From Bradyrhizobium sp. Ec3.3 (GTDB taxonomy: Bacteria > Pseudomonadota > Alphaproteobacteria > Rhizobiales > Xanthobacteraceae): a DNA stretch of 64,000 nt. Location of the stretch: assembly GCF_000472925.1 (NCBI RefSeq), contig NZ_AXAS01000012.1, positions 143,362 to 207,361 on the forward strand. Reading direction: 5' to 3'. Position numbers and translations under genes: made by a program. Below the pieces are notes generated by a model. That model searched no databases and was not told the DNA's origin. It was given only the letters and a program-made list of their open reading frames with translations. Below, in pieces: positions 1 through 7,664 of the stretch (its first letter is position 1; the number at the start of each line of letters is the position of its first letter).

Positions 1-476
1 ATCGCACGCACGCCGGCCTTGCTCGCGGCGTAGGCGGAATAGCCGGGATTGCCAAGCACCGAGATCACCGAGCCGTTGAGAATGATGGAGGCGCCGTCAT
101 TGAGATGCGGCAGCGCCGCCTGCACGGTGAAGAACACCGAGGTGATGTTGGTGCGAACCACCTGCTCGAAGGCGGACAGCGTGGTGCCGCCGAGCGGCGT
201 GTTGCCGGGAATGCCGGCATTGGCGAAGACGATGTCGAGCTTGCCGAATTTTTCGACCGCGCGCGCGATCGCCTTCTCGGTCGCGGCGACGTCGTTGATG
301 TCGGCTTCCACCGCAAGACCGTTGGCCCCGAGTTCCTTCGCGGCAGCCTGCAGCGTCTCCTTGTTGCGCCCTGTGATGGTGACCTTGGCGCCCTCGGCCA
401 CGAACAGCTTTGCCGTCGCCAGGCCAATGCCGCTATTGCCGCCGGTGATGAATGCCGTCTTGCCCTTCAGCCTCAC
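1..476 (-). CDS. SDR family NAD(P)-dependent oxidoreductase (3' end outside window)
   Basis: Short-chain dehydrogenase/reductase, predicted cytosolic NAD(P)-dependent oxidoreductase of unknown substrate. The minus-strand translation begins VRLKGKTAFITGGNSGIG, which gives the TGxxxGIG dinucleotide-binding motif. It continues with the NAG motif (IVFANAGIP) and the active-site run SVISVLGNPGYSAYAASKAG with YxxxK. The gene leaves the window before its C-terminus. I chose the GTG at 476 because GGAGG lies about 7 nt upstream; an in-frame ATG at 497 lies inside the inverted-repeat operator and lacks such a site. It is divergent from an HxlR-type regulator, which probably controls it. Confidence 0.88.
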   Translation of the reverse strand, partial: MRLKGKTAFITGGNSGIGLATAKLFVAEGAKVTITGRNKETLQAAAKELGANGLAVEADINDVAATEKAIARAVEKFGKLDIVFANAGIPGNTPLGGTTLSAFEQVVRTNITSVFFTVQAALPHLNDGASIILNGSVISVLGNPGYSAYAASKAGVRA

Positions 477-489
477 GTTCGCCTCCGTT

Positions 490-544
490 GGTTGCATAAT
501 GAAACTGGATTGCCATCTAGGGCATCCGGTTTTATAATGCAACC
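490..544. promoter_or_regulatory. Inverted-repeat operator between SDR and HxlR genes
   Basis: Two 20-nt arms (490-509 and 525-544) form an imperfect inverted repeat, 17 of 20 positions matching, separated by 15 nt. The left arm starts GGTTGCATAAT and the right arm on the other strand starts GGTTGCATTAT. It sits exactly between the divergent genes and is AT-rich in a GC-rich setting, so it is the likely binding site of the HxlR regulator and overlaps both promoters. Function is inferred. Confidence 0.65.
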
Positions 545-582
545 ACACAAGCGCGTGATCGGCGCATGATGGGAATGGCACG

Positions 583-1050
583 ATGGTGAAACGAACGAGC
601 TTTGAGGGCGACTCCTGCCCGATCGCGCGATCGCTCGAAGCGATCGGCGACTGGTGGTCGCTCCTCATCATCCGCGAGGCGCTGTTCGGCGTGCGCCGCT
701 TCGGCGAGTTCCAGGGCAAGCTCGGCATGGCCAAGAACATCCTCGCAACGCGCCTGCGCGCTCTCGTCGACCTCGGCATCCTGAAGGTCGCCCCCGCCTC
801 CGACGGCAGCGCCTATTCTGAATATGTCCTCACGCCGAAAGGCCACGGCGTCTTCCCGGTCCTGGTCGCGCTCCGGCAATGGAGCGAGGAGTTCGACGAC
901 CACCCGGAGGAGATCGCGACCATTTTGGTCGATCGCGACAAGGGCCGCCCGGTGAAGAAGCTCGAGCTGCACGCGGAAGACGGGCGGGTGCTGACTGCCG
1001 TCGACACCACGCTCAAGGCGCGGCCGCGGCGGAGCCGGAGCGCAGGTTAG
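583..1050 (+). CDS. HxlR family winged-helix transcriptional regulator
   Basis: A 155-residue DNA-binding regulator. The N-terminus has the HxlR hallmark: CPIARSLEAIGDWWSLLIIR (Cys near residue 11, then the G-D-W-W-S-L-L-I-I-R helix), followed by RRFGEFQ, the GMAKNILATRLRALVDLGIL recognition helix region and the wing ending YVLTPKGH. HxlR proteins bind as dimers to inverted repeats and often use the N-terminal Cys as a redox or electrophile sensor. The divergent SDR gene and the inverted repeat between them make local control of that oxidoreductase the simplest reading. The inducer cannot be told from sequence. Confidence 0.93.
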   Translation: MVKRTSFEGDSCPIARSLEAIGDWWSLLIIREALFGVRRFGEFQGKLGMAKNILATRLRALVDLGILKVAPASDGSAYSEYVLTPKGHGVFPVLVALRQWSEEFDDHPEEIATILVDRDKGRPVKKLELHAEDGRVLTAVDTTLKARPRRSRSAG

Positions 1051-1144
1051 CGGATGTCAGCTTGTCTGGAAACGCTCCGCTTGTCAGAGCATGCCCGGCT
1101 CTGACGAGAGAAGATCGGCCCACTGAGCAATCCAATAGTTAGAA

Positions 1145-2323
1145 TCAAGCTACCATTTTCTCACCCGGCTTGCCCGCGATGGGTGCTTCCTTGCGTGGCC
1201 GCTTGATGATCTTGTCGATCTTTTTCGACCAGTCGCCGTAGTAGGCCAAGGCGCATAGAATTCCGACCCCCGCGGCGCTAATCAGGATTTGAGTGAGCAG
1301 CGCTCCTGAACTGATCGTCAGCAGGAAATAGCCCAGGAATGAGAGAAATATGCCGACGCAGAACACCCGCAGGGACTGTTGGCCGCATTTGATCAACGGA
1401 TCGCAAATGGGGCTCTTCAGCCCCTTCCAATCCATTGGCATGAATCGGATCACGAGCAATGCGATCAGGATGAAATGCAGGACCCGGTAAGGCCCAAGAT
1501 TTGTCTTGTCGTTCGGATTGACGGCATCAAACAGCCAGTCTGGAACGATCTGCCTGACGCTTCCGAAGGAAGCCGCCAGCGTCAGGATGAGAGCAAAAAC
1601 CAGATAGCCGATGCCCAAAGTCACGACCCACCGTGAAATGAGGAAAGGTCGGATTTCTGTGCCTCCACCGAGTGCAGTCCATGCGCCCAGACAGAACAGG
1701 AACTGCCAACAGAAGGGATTGAAGAACCAATAGCCTTCAGGATAGGCGGCAAGATTCCAGCCGAAATGACGGGCCGCGAGATAGAGCAAGAACGACGCCA
1801 GTAGCGTGAGACTAGGACGTCGCAGCATGATCCATAGCACCAACGGAAACAGCGCCATTAATACGATGTAGAGAGGTAGGACGTCGAGGTTGACCGGCTT
1901 GAACCGCAACAGGAGGCCTTCTATCAGCGTCGTGAAAGGCCTGTCGCCCAGTCTTGCCACATTGAATTGATGGACAAGGGTGTCAAATTGAAAGCGATAG
2001 GCGACATATCCGACTGTCGCGATGTAGATCACAAGCACCATGACATGCGCGACGTAGAGTTGCCAAACTCGCCTCCATAGCCGCGTCGCACCGACGACAA
2101 AGCCGTGGTCTCGCATCATGCGACCAAAAACTAGCGCTGCCGTGTATCCTGATATGAATACGAATAGGTCGGCCCCGTCACTGAAGCCGTAGTTGCGCGT
2201 GGTGATCCAGTTGACCGCGTTATTCGGCATGTGATTGAGAAAAATCGCCCAATTTGCCACTCCTCGCAGCAAATCGAGACGCAGGTCGCGGCCCTGCGAA
2301 GGAAAGACGGCTGTAATCTTCAT
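1145..2323 (-). CDS. OpgC-type integral membrane acyltransferase
   Basis: A 392-residue inner-membrane protein with about ten hydrophobic segments. The N-terminus RDLRLDLLRGVANWAIFLNH and the following RNYGFSDGADLFVFISGYTA are characteristic of OpgC, the family that transfers succinyl groups to periplasmic glucans or, in relatives, other acyl groups to envelope polymers. The acceptor here is unknown. The C-terminus is basic and cytoplasmic (KRPRKEAP). A FixK2/FNR-like box lies about 80 nt upstream of the start, suggesting microoxic control. No glucan synthase gene is adjacent, so it stands alone. Confidence 0.85.
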   Translation of the reverse strand: MKITAVFPSQGRDLRLDLLRGVANWAIFLNHMPNNAVNWITTRNYGFSDGADLFVFISGYTAALVFGRMMRDHGFVVGATRLWRRVWQLYVAHVMVLVIYIATVGYVAYRFQFDTLVHQFNVARLGDRPFTTLIEGLLLRFKPVNLDVLPLYIVLMALFPLVLWIMLRRPSLTLLASFLLYLAARHFGWNLAAYPEGYWFFNPFCWQFLFCLGAWTALGGGTEIRPFLISRWVVTLGIGYLVFALILTLAASFGSVRQIVPDWLFDAVNPNDKTNLGPYRVLHFILIALLVIRFMPMDWKGLKSPICDPLIKCGQQSLRVFCVGIFLSFLGYFLLTISSGALLTQILISAAGVGILCALAYYGDWSKKIDKIIKRPRKEAPIAGKPGEKMVA

Positions 2324-2400
2324 CTTGGTTCGCGAGCCTCAACCGGACGCAAACACTGGGCGTTCGACTGCAAATCGTACCTTCCGCGTCTTTCGGAAGA

Positions 2401-2414
2401 TTGATTCAGGTCAA
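2401..2414. promoter_or_regulatory. FixK2/FNR-like box upstream of the opgC-like gene
   Basis: TTGATTCAGGTCAA matches the TTGA-N6-TCAA form of the Bradyrhizobium FixK2/FNR consensus. It is 78 nt upstream of the OpgC-type start codon, a normal distance for an activator site plus leader. The rest of the 347-base gap (2324-2670) has no convincing gene; a 66-codon plus-strand frame at 2548 overlaps the end of the neighbouring hydrolase and is probably chance. Confidence 0.5.
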
Positions 2415-2670
2415 CCGTCAGAGCGCGCGTCCGCTACGATTATTAACAATGCTCGCATCTGACCGAGCCCACTGCCGAGCGGTGCTCTTAATAGGCCCCA
2501 TGAGGGACGGAAGCACATCAGAACCAAAATAGTCCGTATCTCGTGGCGTGGCTTGCTTGGAATGTCATCGTTGCGGCTGCGCTGTTGCTCGCCTCTGTCG
2601 CGGGCGGACGCGAGCCGAGAACGGACTACGGTTAGCGGGCTTTACCCCTTTTAAAACACTGGAAAACGGC

Positions 2671-4074
2671 TCATTCCTGATCCATGCCGAAGTCAAATGT
2701 CTCTGCGGGCGCTCCCTTACGAACAGTGCCAAATTGATCGAGCGATAGCGTCAACGCGATGGATGAAGAGTTCAGGTCCGCAAGTTCGAGCTTCAACTGC
2801 TTCCCGGAGTCTAGCTTCGCGATGAGATCAGAGTTAACCGGGGCGGCCGCAATGCAGATGTTAGTCAGACACCAGTTGAACGGAATCTGAGTCTGGAGCC
2901 CCTGATCCACGCTGACTTTGACGCCCTTTTGCAGGTTCGCCCCTTGTGGAACGAAAAGTTGCATGCGAGCAGCGCCGTCCGCGCGACGGATCAGATCGAC
3001 TCTGGCCACGACCTGACCAAGATCGTCGGTGCCGGTCGATGTCGTACGGCAGATCGCAGTCCCATCACTGGAATTGAAACAGAGCTTTCTCCAAGCCGAG
3101 TATTGAATCGTTTGAGGTAGGCGCACTCTCGGAGCTTTTGCCTGTAACTCCGCACCAGAACGGGTGCTGCCCATTTGTTGCTGCGCGCTGCTCGTTGCTG
3201 AATGCTTCTCAAGAAATTGGCTTACCAGCGGAGACCAGATGGGTACTGCGTCGGGGGAATCGATCATGAAATGGCCGTCGCCTCCGAATGCTGGCAGCAT
3301 GTGATATTCGGCGTTTCCTCCCGCCGCCACGAAGGCGTCATGCATCCGCTTCGTCAGCTCTGGCCCGAAATAGGTGTCGTTCTCTGTGTATAGCCATAGC
3401 ATCGGTACTCGTGCCGAACGACCAAACTCGCTTGTAGCTGCGACGAGTTTATCGGGAGCACAGTTGTTGTTCGGTTTGCCATCTACTCTGCCTCCACGTC
3501 CTGCCGCAAAGGTAATGACGGCTTGAACTGACGATGGGTTCCGACTCGCAAGAGCAATCGATCCCCATCCACCGCCGGACTGACCAACCACGACGACCTT
3601 GCCGGGCTGAATCGCCTTCTTCTTGCTCATGTAATCGATGACCCACTCGTTCATGGTGGCGATGGCAAGTCCAGGGCCTTTGAAGTTCGGGTTGTTGCAG
3701 GTACCGATGTGCGCAAAGACCGCTCCATAGAGCCCCTGATCTTTGTCATCCAGGCTACTGGCGCCGTATCTCACCGGTGATATGACAAAATAACCGCGGC
3801 TCGCGAACCACCGCGCTGCCGCGCGGTACTCGATGGTCGGGAACATCGTCCGTTCCTGGAGGCCGAGCGCAATTCCGTGATTCATGATCACAAGAGGAAA
3901 TGGACCATCGCCGATCGGCCGTACCACGAAGGCAAGCATAGGAAGTGGGAAGGGGAGCGCCCAGATTTCCTCTTGGATTGTTGGCGCTGCTGCAACATCT
4001 TCCGCGACGGCCGAGGAATAAAGAGCCAGTAGAGATGCCAGCAAGGTCAGAGCAATCAGAAGGCGCTTCAGCAT
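2671..4074 (-). CDS. Secreted alpha/beta hydrolase fused to a C-terminal IalB-like domain
   Basis: A 467-residue exported protein. Residues 1-24 are a signal peptide (cleavage near VAEDVA). Residues 30-290 are an alpha/beta hydrolase of dienelactone/PET-hydrolase style: nucleophile Ser166 in GQSGGG, probable acid Asp233 (YTENDTYF) and His268 (GGDGHFM). Residues 325-453 resemble the invasion-associated locus B (IalB) domain: WRKLCFNSSDGTAICR, then LFVPQGANLQKGVKVSVDQG, with Cys332, 342, 402 and 407 able to form two disulfides. IalB proteins are normally free-standing periplasmic proteins, so the fusion is unusual. The substrate is unknown. A FixK2-like box lies 125 nt upstream. Confidence 0.85.
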   Translation of the reverse strand: MLKRLLIALTLLASLLALYSSAVAEDVAAAPTIQEEIWALPFPLPMLAFVVRPIGDGPFPLVIMNHGIALGLQERTMFPTIEYRAAARWFASRGYFVISPVRYGASSLDDKDQGLYGAVFAHIGTCNNPNFKGPGLAIATMNEWVIDYMSKKKAIQPGKVVVVGQSGGGWGSIALASRNPSSVQAVITFAAGRGGRVDGKPNNNCAPDKLVAATSEFGRSARVPMLWLYTENDTYFGPELTKRMHDAFVAAGGNAEYHMLPAFGGDGHFMIDSPDAVPIWSPLVSQFLEKHSATSSAQQQMGSTRSGAELQAKAPRVRLPQTIQYSAWRKLCFNSSDGTAICRTTSTGTDDLGQVVARVDLIRRADGAARMQLFVPQGANLQKGVKVSVDQGLQTQIPFNWCLTNICIAAAPVNSDLIAKLDSGKQLKLELADLNSSSIALTLSLDQFGTVRKGAPAETFDFGMDQE

Positions 4075-4198
4075 CTTCGTACTCCGTTCTCAAAAGATCA
4101 ATTGCCGCAAGGAGCAGAAGCATCGTGCGCAGGAAACGTATCGGCGTTTCATCGCTCAATTGGTCATTTCGAGGCTAAGTAGCCGTGCCTTGAGCCCT

Positions 4199-4212
4199 TT
4201 GACATAGATCAA
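4199..4212. promoter_or_regulatory. FixK2/FNR-like box between divergent hydrolase and cyclase genes
   Basis: TTGACATAGATCAA matches TTGA-N6-TCAA and is close to the FNR ideal. It lies in the roughly 317-base gap between the hydrolase-IalB gene (125 nt to its start) and the cyclase gene (about 180 nt to the preferred start), so it could serve either direction. Nothing else recognisable is in this gap. Confidence 0.55.
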
Positions 4213-4391
4213 GCCCAAACGTTCGGCGGGGCCACAGCAGGGCTACCAGACTTCTGCCGTTGGCCCATCAGAGAAATGGCTCCGCGCCTCGTCGAGTTCG
4301 GACAACACGCCGCGAGGCCGGAGTACCGCCGGCCCGACTCCAAAGCATGCATTTGTCCCCGGAGTTTATGCTACTCTCGGGCGGTCGGAAG

Positions 4392-5900
4392 ATGGTGCCA
4401 TCTTCGCCGACACGTGAAATCCCGTTCAACCTCGTCGACGACTTGGGTGGGAAAATGCATCACGTTCAAGAGAGGCTCCTCGAAAACAGGATGACCGAAA
4501 TCGAGCAGGCCCGGTCTTGGAGCCCGCGCGTCATCTCCAAATTCGAAAGCTTGATCCGGGGTGGCGACGACCTCTCGCTTTATCGCGTCAATCCGCTTTC
4601 CTTTGCGCGCGACCGCGCCATCAGCGAAGCAGAGAGCATCGACCTGTTTCTTCATGCCGCGCGGAGCGGTCTGTTCGACATGAGCTGGGATGTCGTGTGT
4701 CCCCAGTCCGGCATGGTGCTCGACAGTTTCGGCGCCTTGCGAACCCTGAAAACCCACTATGTTTGCGGTCTGTGCGATGTCAGCGGCGATACAGACCTCG
4801 ATGACTTCATCGAAGTGACTTTCACGGTCTCCCCGCAGCTCCGAAGGCTTCCCTTCCACGATCTGGCGTCGCTTTCGGTCGAAGATTTTCACTGGAAGGC
4901 CCGCTTTCTCACCGATGGGCGCTTGCCGGGTCAGCCGATCCGCTTTCTTGACGTTCTGCGCGGTCTCGTTCGCGGCATGTCGTTCTTGCCTCCCGGCTCC
5001 ACCACGTCGCTCATGGTCGAACTCGGCCCCGGCGCACTCGCCGGGGTCAATGTGCAGACGCAGGCCAGCTTCGCGGTGAGTGTGGTCGGCGAGCCCGCAT
5101 CGGCTCCGGCGCGCTTGTCAATCAAGTATGATGGACGCCGTTTTTCTCCGCTCGCATCCGCCGTGCCGCCCGGGCCGGTGGTCGTTGAAGTGGAGAATTG
5201 CTCTGCCACACGCGGCTCCTTGCTTCTGATCAACTGGCCGCCCGAGATCCTGGCGCAGACGGTCAAGCCCGCCCTCGACTTCGATCCCTATCTGTCGGGC
5301 GGCATGCTGCTCGCCCGACAGACTTTCCGACGACTGTTCCGGTCGGAGCGCGTCGATGAAAAGGAAGGCCTTGGCATCAGGCAGGTGACCTTGCTGTTCA
5401 CGGACCTGAAGGGATCGACCGCCATGTACGAACGGCTTGGCGACCTCAATGCCTATGCGCTGGTGCGCGAACATTTTGCCCTGCTGGGCTCAACCGTGCA
5501 GGAACACTCGGGCGCCATCGTCAAGACGATCGGCGACGCCGTGATGGCCGTGTTCTCCCGTCCTGCCGATGCCGTCTCGGCTGCGCTGCACATTCTGGCG
5601 GATATAGAGCGCTACAATGCCGAGCACGGCGATCCCAGCATCATCCTGAAGATCGGAGCCCATTGCGGCCCCTCGATCGCGGTCACCTTGAACGAAAACC
5701 TCGACTATTTCGGGCAGACCGTGAATGTTGCGGCGCGCGTACAGGCACTGGCCGATGCCGGAGAGATTTGCCTTTCGGAAGCGCTCTATTCGGCACCAGG
5801 GGTAAGTCAAGTTCTCGCCGGTCACAACGTTGTCGCGTTCGACGCACCGCTTCGGGGAGTCGAGGGAGCGGCGTGCGTCTATCGCGTGACGGACATGTAG
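4392..5900 (+). CDS. DUF5939-containing class III adenylate/guanylate cyclase
   Basis: About 502 residues from the preferred ATG at 4392; upstream in-frame starts exist to 4260 but read as unstructured leader. The N-terminal two thirds are the DUF5939 region (CPQSGMVLDSFGALRTLKTHYVCGLC, with Cys pairs). A class III catalytic domain occupies the last 180 residues: QVTLLFTDLKGSTAMYERLG (metal-binding Asp), KTIGDAVMAVF and FGQTVNVAARVQ. It should make cAMP or cGMP in the cytosol; no membrane segment is evident. The N-terminal part may sense a ligand or protein, which is inference. It is monocistronic and divergent from the hydrolase-IalB gene. Confidence 0.88.
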   Translation: MVPSSPTREIPFNLVDDLGGKMHHVQERLLENRMTEIEQARSWSPRVISKFESLIRGGDDLSLYRVNPLSFARDRAISEAESIDLFLHAARSGLFDMSWDVVCPQSGMVLDSFGALRTLKTHYVCGLCDVSGDTDLDDFIEVTFTVSPQLRRLPFHDLASLSVEDFHWKARFLTDGRLPGQPIRFLDVLRGLVRGMSFLPPGSTTSLMVELGPGALAGVNVQTQASFAVSVVGEPASAPARLSIKYDGRRFSPLASAVPPGPVVVEVENCSATRGSLLLINWPPEILAQTVKPALDFDPYLSGGMLLARQTFRRLFRSERVDEKEGLGIRQVTLLFTDLKGSTAMYERLGDLNAYALVREHFALLGSTVQEHSGAIVKTIGDAVMAVFSRPADAVSAALHILADIERYNAEHGDPSIILKIGAHCGPSIAVTLNENLDYFGQTVNVAARVQALADAGEICLSEALYSAPGVSQVLAGHNVVAFDAPLRGVEGAACVYRVTDM

Positions 5901-5919
5901 ACCGTGGCCGCCCTGCTCA

Positions 5920-5967
5920 GTCATTGCGAGTGCAGCGAAGCAATCCAGACTGTCACCGCGGAAAGAT
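5920..5967. repeat. Half copy of palindromic intergenic repeat family C
   Basis: The stretch tcattgcgag...gaagcaatccagac is the left arm of the element seen complete at 34284-34373 and 38742-38829. No right arm is visible before the next gene, so the copy is decayed. The remaining gap to 6170 contains a FixK2-like box and no gene. Confidence 0.65.
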
Positions 5968-6101
5968 TCTTTCGCCGGCTAGGGAACGGCAGACCTTATT
6001 GTCGTTTGGTCAGTACCCGAGCCTTCCGCGCAATTCCCCAAGCGCGAACTTTGGCTACTGCGATGCACGCGTTGAATAGCCACCGCGCCGCGCGTTGCTG
6101 C

Positions 6102-6115
6102 TTGATCTAAGTCAA
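6102..6115. promoter_or_regulatory. FixK2/FNR-like box upstream of the ketopantoate-reductase-like gene
   Basis: TTGATCTAAGTCAA matches TTGA-N6-TCAA and ends 55 nt before the preferred start codon at 6171, compatible with a class II activator position plus a short leader. Function is inferred from the match and placement. Confidence 0.5.
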
Positions 6116-6170
6116 GATCGGGCGGCGGCTAAGCGAAAATGCTCGGTGTGATAGTATGAAAAGAGGAACG

Positions 6171-7160
6171 ATGTCCGGCGAGAGCAACCAGTCACTCCGT
6201 ATCGCCGTTCTCGGAGCCGGTGCAATGGGATCGTTGTTCGGGGGCAGTCTCTTCGAGGGCGGAGCAAATGTTACCCTATTCGACCTCGACGTCGCTCATG
6301 TCGAATCGATCCGCAAGAACGGCCTCAACCTCAAGACGGACGCAGGCGAACGCCGCATTCACGTCCCGGTTCTATTTCCCTCGGAGGTGAATGGGGTCTA
6401 CGACCTCGTCATCGTCTTCACGAAGGCGATGCACACGAGACAGGCACTAACCGCCATACGTAGCGCGATCGGCCCAAACACGGCGTTATTGAGCCTGCAA
6501 AACGGACTCGATAACAAGCTTGTTCTCACGGAGTTCGCCGATCCCAAAAATGTGCTGATCGGCATCACAACTTACCCCGCCGATCTCAAGGGGCCGGGCC
6601 GCGTCGAATCTCATGGTCGCGGCGTTGCCCGGCTTGCGGCGGCAGGCGAACCAGCCTCGCCGACACTGGACCTCCTACCCGACCTGTTCGCGCGCAGCGG
6701 GCTCGATGCAGTAATCGATCCACATGCCGAAGCGGCGATTTGGGAAAAAGTGGCGTTCAACGCCGCATTGAACGGCCTTTGCGCAATCACCGGCTCAGCG
6801 GTGGGGCAAATCGGCGCTCACCCGGAAACGCGGGCGTTGGCTTTTCAGATTGTCTCGGAGGTCTGTACCACGGCGATCGCCTGCGGCTTTGCTGTTGAGC
6901 GGCAGCATGTGGAGGAGATGTTGGCCGATGCGCTGGCACACCACATCCATCATAAGCCTTCCATGCTTCAAGATGTGATTGCAGGTAGACCCACCGAGAT
7001 CGAGGCGATATGTGGCGCGGTGGTCCGCCGCGCAGACGAGCGGGGCGTAGCAGCCCCGGTTACTCGTACGATCCTGGCGCTCGTACGGCATATCGACTGG
7101 CGTGCAGCCACTGCGCGAAGATCGGCCGACCAACTCAGGCGTGATCCTACAGAAGTCTAG
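6171..7160 (+). CDS. 2-dehydropantoate 2-reductase family (PanE/ApbA) protein
   Basis: A 329-residue cytosolic NADPH-dependent reductase of the ketopantoate reductase fold. The Rossmann motif is IAVLGAGAMGSLFG; LQNGLDN and the catalytic Lys in AAIWEKVAFNAALNGLCAITG follow. The C-terminal domain has KPSMLQDV and the PTEIEAICGAVVRR helix typical of the family. The family includes genuine panE, which converts ketopantoate to pantoate, and many paralogues of unknown substrate; panC lies 51 kb away, so assignment to the vitamin B5 pathway is uncertain. ATG at 6171 is preferred over 6156 because AAGAGGA precedes it. Confidence 0.87.
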   Translation: MSGESNQSLRIAVLGAGAMGSLFGGSLFEGGANVTLFDLDVAHVESIRKNGLNLKTDAGERRIHVPVLFPSEVNGVYDLVIVFTKAMHTRQALTAIRSAIGPNTALLSLQNGLDNKLVLTEFADPKNVLIGITTYPADLKGPGRVESHGRGVARLAAAGEPASPTLDLLPDLFARSGLDAVIDPHAEAAIWEKVAFNAALNGLCAITGSAVGQIGAHPETRALAFQIVSEVCTTAIACGFAVERQHVEEMLADALAHHIHHKPSMLQDVIAGRPTEIEAICGAVVRRADERGVAAPVTRTILALVRHIDWRAATARRSADQLRRDPTEV

Positions 7161-7197
7161 ATTATTAGCGCAGCGCTGAATTCCTCGATTCGGCCCC

Positions 7198-7437
7198 TCA
7201 CGACAGCTTGCGCTTGCTGCGCAGGCGGATGTGCTCATCGGCCTCTAGCTGGGTCATGCCGAGGAGATAATGCAGCACGTCGAGCTTGTGGCGTTCGGCG
7301 ATCTGGCGCAGGTGAACCACCTGCTCGGCGATGAACGCGACAGCCTCGTCCGCCCCGCCCTCACCCGGTTCCTCGCTCCTCGAACGCTTTGCTCCGGCCG
7401 AGACGGCCTGCGTCCGCTTCCTCGCTGGTTTTGTCAC
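7198..7437 (-). CDS. Small conserved hypothetical protein
   Basis: A 79-residue soluble, highly charged protein with a basic N-terminus (MTKPARKRTQ) and an amphipathic helical body (AVAFIAEQVVHLRQIAERHKLDVLHYLLGMTQLEADEHIRLR). It is divergent from topA. I recall similar small proteins in Bradyrhizobium but cannot name a family. The helix-only composition and basic tail would suit a protein- or nucleic-acid-binding role; this is speculation. The 227 bases between it and topA are AT-rich and should hold both promoters. Confidence 0.6.
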   Translation of the reverse strand: MTKPARKRTQAVSAGAKRSRSEEPGEGGADEAVAFIAEQVVHLRQIAERHKLDVLHYLLGMTQLEADEHIRLRSKRKLS

Positions 7438-7664
7438 CAGACCCCATCCGAATCCTTAGCCATCTCCGATTCTACGCCGCCCCGCGCCACAACTCCAAGG
7501 CGGTATTTTACAACTTATCCGATATGAAACTTTGCTCATTTTCGACCCGTTCAACAGCCCTCGATTTGACAGGGACGGCCTCACCACCCATGTTCGGGTC
7601 GAAACGGCCGACCCGAGTCCCTTCGAATTTGGCCTAAATTTCTCCCGTAAGTTACTGGAACTAC

